Of a stretch of DNA of 64,000 nt, positions 34,041-45,700 are shown one piece after another. Under the pieces are notes generated by a model. It was not told where the DNA came from. It was given only the letters and a program-made list of their open reading frames with translations, and did not search any database. Source of the stretch: Mactra quadrangularis (taxonomy: Eukaryota; Mollusca; Bivalvia; Venerida; Mactridae); NCBI GenBank assembly GCA_025267735.1, contig CM046297.1, positions 15,092,011-15,156,010 of the forward strand, written 5' to 3'. Each line of letters begins with the position of its first letter. The first letter of the stretch is position 1. The position numbers and the translations under genes were made by a program.

Positions 34041-35388
34041 TATGACAATAAAATTCCATTATCAAAGAGTCTAGATTATATATTAGAATCCAGAATTAAA
34101 TGATAAAGTATACATAGTTATATCATTCTCAGTACGAATGATCAACAAGAAGGTGCCTGAGGGCCCTCGATTGCTCATCGGAGAACAGGGCAAAGAAAAC
34201 ATCAACAACATGTAATATTCAGACACATTAAATGTATGTCAACAAACCATACTTCACTTGTTAAGTATATTCATGCAGGAACATAACCCTATCATTGATA
34301 AATTCATTGATATTATAAACAGAATTATAAATGCTATTCGTTAAAGTCAACATTAATATAAATGATTTACAATAATTAGCTATGGAATAGGTGGGTGGGT
34401 AATAGACATATTGCCATCATCTGCATTGGCATTTTACCACACCCCTTTGAATTTAAATTAAATTTTAATACCTGTTTTTTAAAGACTCCAAGTCATATGT
34501 GGCCTTTGAAAGTCTGTCTGAAAATTATGGTAATAAATAGCCACCATGATTTTGAAAAATCAAGACATGTCAAGTTTTCACAATACATGGTTGTAACTGT
34601 TGACCTAAAAAATAGTCAATTTTGATTCAAAAACCTAACTTGTAATCTTCTTTGAACTACTGGTTAAAAAAACTATATGGCAAAAAAAGAGCAAGTTTTG
34701 GCATTAAGGCAGATGAATATCCAGAAATTCTAGATGCCAGGAGAGCCAAAGGACAAAAACCTGTCTCAATAGCTTGCTCAACAAGAGCACTAACTGCACA
34801 GATGATTTAATAATGGTACCAAAAATATTTGAATAAATTAAAACCTTATATATTTATAAAAAATAATATTTAAGTTCTTTTATTTTTTGGTTCATCAATT
34901 TCCCAACAATTGACCTAAAACTTCAGATTTTAACTTAATAAAAGCTACATCCAAATCCTTTATTTTTGTATTTCAATAATTAAAGTAGCAGTTCGGCATC
35001 CAACCAACCTATATTAAGATTATTTCATTATTAAGATCATTAGATTTGATGATCTTTATAGAAAAACTTCACTGTATTTGACAAATTGTTGAAAGTGCCA
35101 ATTAGATCTGCAAGGCTAGCTCAGTACCAAAACAAGAACCACCCATCTACCAGTCAGCAAGCCACCTGCCTTGGGTGTTTACGTATCACCTCTCCTCAAT
35201 AGAGGTAAAAACAGTGATGAACCAAGAAGTAAAAGAATAATGTTACATAACTTTATACCAGGTGATATTCACCACCTCATACACAACTTGAACAAATTTT
35301 ACAAACAACAGAAATTATGGTGATATAATACTTATAACTAACAGTCTACAACATTAGAAGTTGTCAGGTAGTTCAGAAAAAACACTAA
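34041..35388. other. Unassigned intergenic DNA
   Basis: No gene or bounded repeat recognised. The small frame at 34395-34625 has no support. Confidence 0.4.
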
Positions 35389-35600
35389 ATGGACAACCCA
35401 ATAGTTCCTGTGGACAACCCAAAATTTCACTTCATGGGAACCAAAAATTTCCAACAGGGAACCAGAAATTTCTCTAAGAAAAGAAGATTTTCTTTGGACA
35501 ACCAAAAGTTTCCTTCATGGGAACCAGAAATTTTCCTTCAGGGAATCAGAAATTTTCCTCTAAAACCTAAATGTTTTCCTTGGGCTCATCATAGAATAGA
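35389..35600 (+). repeat. Degenerate short tandem motif GGAACCAGAAATTT
   Basis: GGGAACCAAAAATTTCC, GGGAACCAGAAATTTCT, GGGAACCAGAAATTTTCC and GGGAATCAGAAATTTTCC recur, interspersed with GGACAACCCAAAA. This opens a 109-codon frame that I read as a product of the repetition, not a gene. Confidence 0.55.
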
Positions 35601-36002
35601 GAACAGGAGCAACCCAAAAAACCTGTTCAGTCAACCATGTACAAATCCTAACTTCATAGACAGATCTAACAAAATACAAACATCAATTAGAACTGACAGC
35701 AAGAGAGGTCTTAACTGAACAAATTTAATGAGCACTTAGACCCCTTTTGCTCTCAACTCGGTGATTTCCAATTACATGAGAATTTGTGCATATGAGGATG
35801 GTCTAAATACAAATATGAACTTATGTTTTAAATACTAGACAGGTTACAGACAATTATAAGTCTGCTCCTATTCACACATTAAACAATGAATGAAAATATT
35901 GATTTAAAAAAGACTTTCCAATATTACTGATATAACACACAACAGCTTTGAATATAAATAGCGAAAATAAATATACATTTTTGGTCAATTTAATTCAACT
36001 GT

Positions 36003-36110
36003 CAGTGGCACATACACTAACCCACTGATTTAATCACTCCATTCTGAATAGTGAGAACATGAATACTGAAGTGAGTATTTAAATCAGTAGGGTCAATATA
36101 TGCACCACTG
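36003..36110. mobile_element. Short MITE of the CAGTGGC family
   Basis: CAGTGGCACATACACTAACC mirrors GGTCAATATATGCACCACTG, and the flanking TGATTTAA blocks also pair. Flanks TCAACTGT and ATAGCTGT match at 5/8. Same family as 31139-31303. Confidence 0.7.
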
Positions 36111-36291
36111 ATAGCTGTATGAAACTTATCAATACTATCATTCAAGGACTAATGTATTCAAAAGGACAGGTTAATTAAATTGAGCTTGTACATGTATATA
36201 AAAGCAGCACTAAATGCATTGTCAGGTTATAAAGCCAGTAACAAGCACCACAAGTTAACAATAGAGCAGTCAATAAAGTATTGATGAATAA

Positions 36292-36686
36292 GGCCATGCC
36301 ATACCGGAATTTTGTTAAGCGTCCACATGCGCATAGGTTTTCAGAGTCCTCAATCCAAAAAGAAATAATGGTGAAATTATCTTAAATAATTCTGTTGTTC
36401 CGGGATTCGATTACTGATTTTTCTCAGGAAATACTGACAGTTCCTTGTTTCTGTGTATTTGATCAATGAAAATGTACATGTGTATGTTGTTTATACTTTT
36501 TTATAGAATTACTTTAATCTCACATTAATGTCATAAACATTTATGTACTATCAAGTACTTATTTGTGTGAATACTGGCTAGAATGAACATGGTTTCGTTT
36601 TCTGTTTGTGTTTTTTGAGAATAGGTACCTAGGTTTGTCAAACTTGAGTAGACCCTTAACTTAATTCCAATTTGGCATGGCCTAAG
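36292..36686 (-). mobile_element. Repeat R copy 3, possibly a complete TIR element
   Basis: 36292-36480 is the reverse complement of 2799-3000. The left edge AGGCCATGCCATACCGGAAT is mirrored by ATTCCAATTTGGCATGGCCT at 36661-36680. Family R may therefore be a TIR element of about 395 bp, of which the 2.8-kb copy is one half. Confidence 0.6.
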
Positions 36687-36928
36687 AATAGCTGGTTCAC
36701 ATTAACCTGATATAGAAAGTTTAAATATCATTGATTTTCTTAATTTTGGTAGTGTTTATCGCAGTAACAACCCATAGTATAGATATTATAATGGTATTCA
36801 GTCAGCATTCTCACATTTCTAGCTAATCATATTTCTTGACTGAATCTCCCATACATTATTGAGCCATGCCAGTAGAACCTATCACTTTCATATAAAATAC
36901 AAATATATACTATACTTTCTGTCAACAT

Positions 36929-37162
36929 AATCAGGAAACCATCAGTCATTTATTCTATGAATGTATTCATGTTAAAACTATCTGGGACAATTTAAGAATA
37001 TGGCTAAGTCAAAACTGTAACCTTCATTGCACTCTGTCAATAGTAGATATCTTATTTGGTATTCTAAATAAAAATGTTGGTTTAAATATTCTTTTATTGG
37101 TAGCCAAACAGTATATTTTTAGATGTAGACTAAAAGTCATTAATCAACTTAGAGCATTTTAA
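36929..37162 (+). pseudogene. Decayed LINE reverse-transcriptase C-terminal fragment
   Basis: One frame reads NQETISHLFYECIHVKTIWD, then LLLVAKQYIFRCRLK and QLRAF, to TAA at 37160-37162. This is the HxFxxC...W region (zf-RVT-like) found after the RT in many LINEs. Coding similarity resumes past the stop in another frame (KILYTK). It is 5' truncated with no RT domain, and it differs from the LINE at 1-2778. Confidence 0.72.
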
Positions 37163-37634
37163 AGAAATTTTAAAATCTTATATACTAAGTGAAAAATACT
37201 ATGCTATCAGTTTTGGTAAAAAAATCCCAATTTAAAAAAAACCTGTAACAATTTTATACATAGTGAACAATGAGTTGTACAATGTACAACTTTACAATAG
37301 TCTGATCCCAAGAGATGTATAGTTCATATTCAGAATCAAAATTCATGGGTTTTCCAATTAAACAAAGTTTGTTCATAGCAGATGCATCAATGCAGTACAA
37401 AATTATATCAAATATTATTGGATGCAACACAAATTAAATGCTATTGTTCTGTGTACACACATTTTCATATCAACTTTTTTCTGCATGGGTACATCAGTAT
37501 CAGAGTAACAAAGTTATCCTGATGGAAAAAACCATCAACTTGAATTCTGAATCAAATCTATTCAGAACCAAATCTAGCAAAATGAATGAGGATATTTAGT
37601 ATTAATGCATAAAAGTAGAAAATAAAAGTTAAAT

Positions 37635-37842
37635 TCAACACGGAAAAGTTATACCCTTCCAAGAAAATTTAACAATAATGTTAACTTTCCTCCATTAATA
37701 AGGCATATGGAGAAGTTTCCTGTATTGTGGAAGAGTAGTTGAGTACTGGTTATAGACAAGAGTCCAGGAAAGCTAGGTTAGGTGTGCTGGATGCCGTAAA
37801 ATAAACCAAAACATTGTGTTGACACAGCATTAAACCCAATAT
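37635..37842 (+). mobile_element. SINE family A, copy 3, head missing
   Basis: AGTTATACCCTTCCAAGAAA, TTGAGTACTGGTTATAGACA, GTCCAGGAAAGCTAGGTTAG and a GCATTAAACCCA tail. Confidence 0.85.
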
Positions 37843-39379
37843 AAATAAAATAAAGGTAAAAATTTCAATTAACGAATACCTGGATATAAATCCTTAACAA
37901 AAGGGTATGTTACACATTGTAATACATGTTTACGAACAATATGAGCGATATAACCTTTCTGTGTTGATGCGCCGTAAAACCCAAACATACAAACTAACAA
38001 CATACCTGACCCCTTAATGCATTAAGGTACTAAAGTGTTCTTAAATATTATGAAAGTTTGTACCACTTTGCATTAAGGGGGACTGATATCTTTACAAATA
38101 CATAAAGTTTGTTTTTCAATATCTGTCTATCACAATAGTATATACAAATGAATTCATCCTGTTTTCATCCCTATTCCACATTTTTATATTTACAATAATC
38201 AAGTACAGATTACTCTAGAACTCAAGCATTGGCAGGAAGGCAGAAAAAAGGAGCAGAGTGCATCAGAAGGCAGTAATTGTGAAAATAAAGAAAGCTCCAA
38301 ATGGCTTTATAATATACAGAGGAAAATAGTGGTCAGCAATAAAATTGTGGAGTAACCTAAGTTTTCTCTGCTTATGTTGTGAGTTGCCACAGCATATTGT
38401 GACCTCTTGTTATATACAACCTACAATTTTATAAACATCATATAAATATACATATACTTAACGAAACTTCCAAGTACGCCGGTTTCAATATTGTAGGAAA
38501 TGTTTATTTTTCAACATTTGAGTCCGATTGATAATGCAAATCTGTAATTGAAGAAATTAAAAATCTTTCCATATCAACGCATGCTCAACAAATCTGGTTT
38601 TGCATAGATAAAATAGCATAAAACCATGCAAGCAGACAACAGTATGGTCCTTTACCACGTATCATCAATGATCGGACATAAATGTTGAAAACTAAAAAAT
38701 TCCAACAACATTGAAATCAGGGTACTTAGAAGTTTTTACAAGTATACATGCATTCAGGAAGTACAAAAATTATATGGAATCACATGACTTACACATTATG
38801 AACTTAAAATATATACATGTTTAATTTCAATAATTTTGTCAGTTGGTACCCCTAATGTTCTGATTATTAACTATTAAAACATACACTGGTTCCCTATTTG
38901 TAATGATCTGTGAAATAAAATAGTAGTATGCACTCATGCACTTCATCAATTTCTGTAAACTTATATGATTGTGAGCATACATGCACTATTTTAATAGTTA
39001 ATTAAATAATTCAGAACTTGAATTAAAGGGTTTTTCCAGCTGAAAAAGGTTTGTTTGTATCATACATATACGTGCAGAACAGCTATTTGACATATTTTAG
39101 GTGAAAAGTATTCAACACATTAGTCTGTACACACACTTTAGTTTCAACTTGGTTGCTTGTGTACATCAATTACCAACGTTTTTGAGCTGGAAAAAAACCA
39201 TTAACTTTGAGTTCAGTATCAAATCTATTTGCAAGATTTCAAATGAGTCAATGATCATGATATGATGTTTGATATTGACAGAAAGCTATAATAACGTATT
39301 CTGTCTACACTAAATAGAAAAATGGCGAGCACTGCAATCAATCTTCATAAAATAACAGAAATCAAACTAGTTTCCTCTT
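37843..39379. other. Intergenic DNA 3' of DNAJC7
   Basis: Simple AT-rich sequence. I see no exon or bounded element. Confidence 0.4.
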
Positions 39380-39382
39380 CAT

Positions 39383-39692
39383 TAAAACACAAAATGGAAC
39401 AGTCCAATCCATTTTCACACAAAAATGGCATCTTCCATGATTGTTATCTTCACTAACACTGGAATATTCCATTTATTCTTCAAATTTATAACTAAGTGGA
39501 ATATTCCATTTATTCTTCAAATTTATAACTAAGTGGAGCAAGCAATCAATTGTCTTTCACTTAATATTTCTTCACAAAAATGGAATATTCCAATTGAATA
39601 TTCCCAAAAAGAAAATGGAACGATCCATTTTACATTGGCAAAAATGGTATCTTCCACTTTTTTCATTATTAACACAGAATGGAACATTCCAT
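39383..39692. promoter_or_regulatory. Cluster of TGGAANNTTCCA palindromes in the DNAJC7 3' region
   Basis: TGGAATATTCCA occurs at about 39460, 39497 and 39580. Related TGGAACATTCCA, TGGAACGATCCA and TGGAACAGTCCA occur at 39672, 39616 and 39396. Several contain GAAnnTTC, the core pair of a heat-shock element. Bases 39459-39495 and 39496-39533 are a direct duplication (GGAATATTCCATTTATTCTT). The same stretch supplies two minus-strand AATAAA signals (39472-39477, 39509-39514), so it probably forms the DNAJC7 3' UTR. A regulatory role is inference. Confidence 0.4.
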
Positions 39693-39764
39693 ACATGAAA
39701 AACAATAATTAACAATATTCACAACAAATAAAAACAAATCAAAACAATAATTGAGAGATGTTTG

Positions 39765-42700
39765 TTATCCAAACTGGAATGAAAATCCACCTGGGATCCC
39801 CCCACCCCCTCCTGCCCCTCCAAAACCAAATTGTTGACCGCCGCCTCCGAAGAAAGACTGAAATATCACATTGGGATCTATATCTGAAACAGAAAAACAA
39901 ACAGACAATAAATAAATAGAAAATTCATGACATTTACAATTTGTCCCTTCCATATTAAATGCCGCTTTTAACAATTTATCAAACCCAGTAAGATCCTCTT
40001 GAAATCTCAAGGTCTCATTTTTTAAGAATCTTCTTCATATTAGGACAATTGTCTTCTTAAATTAAGCATTTGGGACTTCAATAATGTATTGTAAAATTTT
40101 CAAGAAAGGGTATAACCCTTCCAGGTCAGTTCCCAAGGAATTAAAAACAATAAATGTAATGTGGAAACCACATTAAAGCCAGACTAAAAAAATAAATAAA
40201 AACGCAAAAATTAGGAAGGGGAATAATCCATAATAAAGGCAGGTACAGTTGTGGTTATTTTCTATTTTGTTCATCATATGGTATGTTATCATTGTATGAA
40301 GTTTCATAAAGATCTGACAATAAATGGCAGAAATATATGGTAAAGAAAAAATTTAAAGCAATTGTTAATGACACCGGACACATGACCAACCGCCCGTGTT
40401 TCGCCAAACTATTTGTCGAATTTTTCGTTAAAAAATTTGGCTAATAAAGCATTGTAATGATAGAGAACCTTGACTTGTCATTCAATGGTAGAACTTTTGA
40501 AGAGCAATAAATTGTAGGGGATCAGCAGGAAATAAAACCTGGATTGCTTAATTTGAACTACAATGTGCTAGTCATTATTTTTTTGGTGGGTTTAATGCCA
40601 AAGTAACACATTGTATAGGTTATATCATGGCTGTGAGTCAACCTACTCACTGTTCTTTGAAAGGCTTCATCTTTGGATTAAGCTGTAAAACAGCCACCAG
40701 GCGCATACTTCAATAATAAACTGACAACTACCCAACATGATTTAAAATAAATGGTAGGAGGGTGAATGGCCATAGAATTGATTTCATGACCACACTCAAC
40801 TAAAGTATGCCCATCTGAGGATCCAACCTAGGACAGCTTAATTAGAAGACATGTGTGCTACCTGCCACTAGTTCAAGGTGATGACTACAAGCAGACAGAT
40901 AACAGTAATTCAGCAGCACAAAATTTAAATAAAAAGCTAAAACTGTTACCATGGAAACCTGCTCCACCAAAACCACCATCTAAATCTTCTAAATCATGAC
41001 CATTATCATATCTAGTTCTCTTTTTCTGATCTGATAATACACTATAAGCTTCTCCTACTTCTTTAAACTTGTGTTCTTCTTGTTTCTGTACTTCAGGTGT
41101 GTCATGAGAATGACGATCTGTGAAAATTACAATTTACATATGAATACAGCATTCAGAACACCTGAATCATTCATTGAATAAATAATCTCTGAAAGAAAAC
41201 AAAGGGAGGGGGGTCTACCAAGTTATTTATTTTCATTGGGTTTAACACCATGACAACACACTTTTTGGTCATTTTACAGGGTCCAGCACACCTAACCTAG
41301 CTATCCTGGACCATTGTCTATAACCGGTGCTCAACTACCATTCCATAAGGCCGGAAACTTCTCCATATTATCTGATCAATGGAGGAAAATTGGCATTATT
41401 GTCAAATTTTTATGGAAGGGTATAACCTCCATGGGTGTGATTTGAAGCCCCTTCTGGACACAAGATTCCAAATCCCAATGTTCAACCAACTGCTCTAGCG
41501 ACCCTAGTTTAACCATTCATTGAATGAATAATCTCTTGAATAAAGCGAGAGGGAGGGGTTTTCTAAGAATATTGGAGTTTTGCTACATACACAAGGTAAA
41601 GCAGGCAACAGCTTATGCAAAATAGTTCTTGTCATGAACACACAAATCTTCTAAAACATATTTATCAAGTGATTATATAAGATTAAATATTGTTCAGTAA
41701 TATTGATGTGTATTTCAAAAGCGAAGGACTAAAATCATCACTGTAACAATCGTGGATTTCCTTACTTTAACATCAGATAAAGTGATAAGTCATGTGAGGC
41801 AAAAGTAGTTCCAACATGGCGTCTTAATATGTCCAAGGTTATCTATTGAGCGCAGACTGGAGCCTGCGCTTTTTTATGGAATGCATTTTGAATATGTCTG
41901 TGCATGCGGAACTTTTCGGCTGTTACTGCCTAATTACTGTTCAATACATTTTTCTCAGATAACCATGGGGCCGCCATTGAACATTAACATTAAAATCTTG
42001 CAGTGAATGGTCGAGGATTTCCGAATGCAGTTGGATTTACACTAAACTATACACCCTAGTACATTTGAAATGCACTTTACCCATACTTGAAGTGCTTAAG
42101 TTTTCAAATCAGTATTTAAATCAGTGGGTTTATTTATGCGTCACCGACAATTAAATAAAAGTTAACAATATCATACAATTTATACATACCAGGATGATGT
42201 ACTAAAGCTCTTTTTCTATAAGCTTTCTTGATCTCATCATCAGAAGCTGTTTTTGTTACACCTAATATCTTATAATAATCTTTACGTTTACTTTTCTTTA
42301 ATTCTAATTTAGCCTCTTGTAATAAACGTTTATTTTCTGAAAAAAAATGTTTATTTTCTAAAAAATTAACACCATAATAGAATTGTTAGCTGAAGACAAC
42401 AATAAAACAACATTCCACATGACCTACAATGTTCTGATGTAATGTCATGTATAGGAAGTGACATTTCAACACTTTTACCATCAGGGGTCAATTAGGGTAG
42501 ATCTCAGGAGAGTTAGTTTCGTTTGTTTGTTGGGTTTAACCGTATAAAAATAAGGCCGTAGCAACACATTGTATAAGTCACATAATGGTGGTCAGTCAAC
42601 CTACTTACTCCTCCTGGAAAGGCTAAATCTCTGGATTAAGCTGTTAACTAAGTACTAAGTGCATACTTTCATCAGTGACTGACAACTGTCCTGCATAATT

Positions 42701-45700
42701 AAAAATCATTGGTAGCAGGAAGAATAGCCGTAGAAATAATTTCATGTCCAAGCTGGACCAAAGTATGTCCCTCCCGGGAATCAAACCCACATCCCCTCGA
42801 TCAGTAGCCTTGCGTGCTAACAACTGAGCTAGGCGGGCGGTTCTCTCAGGAGATAATAGCAGTCACTGCCTTTACACTCTAGCTCAGAAGGTAGGACTTA
42901 TGAAAATTGAATAGGAGTGATTAAAAATTTCTTATTTCATATAGTCGAGCAAGTTGATATTTTGATTACAATAAAACATAATAAATTGGGGAAGTGCTTG
43001 ATAAAATTCACAGCAATATCTGGTGAATTAAGGGACAGATACCATAAATATAATAGATCAGTGGTGCTTTTACAAAAATTCTTACGAAAAAAATCTTCGT
43101 AAGTCAAAAGCAAGAAACATTTATAATACGCTCATTTTTTGGCTTATCAATTCTAAATATTATGAAAATTATGTAGAATTGTATAAACCTTTGGAATATC
43201 ATATTATTGTTATGCTTATTATCTGTCTGACTTTGAAGAGCTAATTATATGAAACTGACTTACGAAGATTTTTTTTGTAAGAAATTTGGTGAAAAGCACC
43301 ACAGACTAGTGATCATGAAAATTTACAGACAATGAGGGAGGTATGATAAAAACAGAAACAAACCTCTTGTTTTATCAAGTTGGTTAATCTTTTCATAATC
43401 TCTCACAGCTTCTTCATATTTTTCTGCTTCCATGTAACTAAAATTGATGATAATATAGAGTATAGCGCATATTAACCCAAATATTTCCAATTATTATGTC
43501 ATATATATTTTTGTTAGTGAGTATTTTAAAGCAGAATGGCACGACATGGCTTCATGGTCTTTTTTCTCCATCCTGCCCATTTCCTTCTCCCTTAACAGAA
43601 ACAATTACTCCAAAAACAAACATCAAAAACAAGAACTAAAGGGGTTTTTGTCTTGAAATGGACAGCGGCAAAATTATTGGGGTTTAGGGTGCCCCAACCT
43701 CACACTGGCCCCTAACAGTTCAAGAACAAACAATAACAAATTAGGGACTTTTGTCAGTTATCTTTCCCAGATAAAATCTGAAGCTATCCAATTGGTAAGA
43801 AGGTCTTTACAGTTGGAATTCTCGGATTTTATCATTGAAGTCCTATGTAAGGATAACAAAATATTTCATATAATATTTTTCTCGTTAATGAAGATATTAA
43901 CAGAAAGGGGGAAATTTAGATAGTGTTTTACCCTAAAATACTTAGCTTGAATTTCAAACAAATTTTAACTGATTAACAAAAAAGTATTTTAAGAAAAATT
44001 TTGCAAATTGACATTGAAAAGTAAGGGTAAAATCTTGAGTTATCCAACTAATTGGACCTACCTATTTAAAGAGTATACAACGGGAAATAACTGAATAAGG
44101 TCTCTTATTGTCTTGGTGAAAAAACTTCTACTCTCATCATTTGATTTATATTAACTAAAGACTACATAACTGTGTCTAGGCTACCCAACCACAAAAAAAA
44201 TTAAATAAATCTGTGAGCTAATGCTCACTAGTGATACCCCCGCAAAAAATCTAAAAATATGCGACAAACAGGAAGTAGATGAGCAAGGAGCATGAAATCG
44301 CTTTACACCACATGGGACTATGGGATGAAGCAATATGCAAAGTATTAGGCTGCTGCATGTTATAGTTGCTGAGAAAACTGCGACGGAAATTTTGTAACGG
44401 ACGGACGGACAAGGGTAAAACAGTATACCCCCTCTTCTTCGAAGCGGGGGTATAATAAATATTGTGAAATCCAAACAAAAGCATATACATAATACACCAA
44501 CCTTTTAGCTCGCCTCATATAGGCTTTTATATATGTATCATCTAATTCAATAGCTCTAGTACAATCTTCTATTGATTGTTCCTTTTTACCAATCTGTAAA
44601 TATATAATGAACAACAGATTTAACAAGAGTTATTACTGACAAACACACCATGGTAATCTAAATAGTTTGTTGACACCATGGCTTGCCCCAAATTGATAGA
44701 CCCTCATGAGGAAAATGCAACGTGTTCACTTAAATTTTTACATCAAGGCTTGGCCTGCAAATGGGCGGAGGTTGAAAGTTTTGAAAATACTAAAAACCTT
44801 CATATGAAATACTACAATAGACAGATTTCATATAACTTCTGAAAACCAAAATTAAGTAATAAAACTTAAAGCAGCTGGCCATTTTTAAATCTAAGGAAGG
44901 TGATAACATAGTTAAGTCAAAGAATAGTTGTCCTGTTAATGCTTGTAGAGAGAACTAAGGAATCCAACCCAGGTTTTATAGGTAGAATCATATAATTCAT
45001 ACAGTAAGATACCCTTTAAATTCAGCTCTAGTACTTCTACTCTGAATATATACAGCATTCACACAGATTTTGAATACCAGATTTCAATGAATTTTCCATG
45101 ATTTTTTCAGTTTGTACAAAAAGTCTACGAAATTAAGTGGGTGTCCAGTTGCCCAGAATAACTATTTTTAGTTTATGCAACCAAAAACTTCTTTCGGGCA
45201 ACCAAAATTCTACCAACAAAAGATAGTGCTAGCTGCTAAATCAACTTGTTCGGCAACCACTTTCATGCCCTAATTTCGTAGATAGACAAACCCTAATATA
45301 TTTAGATATAGAAAACATGACTCACCTTTGAACAAACATTAGCTCTGTTACAATATAATTTAGAATTTGTAAATTTATTATTTGGGTCTATTAACATAGC
45401 AGCTGTGTATATATTGTATGCTTCATGATAATTTCCTGCACGAAATTCTTTGTTTCCTTCTTCTTTCTTAGCTATTAATTGTTTAGCTTTCTGAAATACA
45501 AAATGAAAACGATATGATCAAAATAATAAAAATTCAAAAATTCAGCAAATCTATAGAAAGTCAATCAAAAACAGTGTGTTTAGTTCTTTTTTAACAAAGT
45601 TTGAGCACTCAACTTGACTAGAATTGATAGACCTCCCAAACCTTTAATACAGCCAAATGGAAAACTGCAATTAAATCTTTAAATTCCATGGCCTAATTAC

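Noticed and set aside
35389..35718. 109-codon frame with repeated NF/GTRNF motifs
   Set aside because: The repetition is at DNA level (GGAACCAGAAATTT) and degenerates without regard to codon position.
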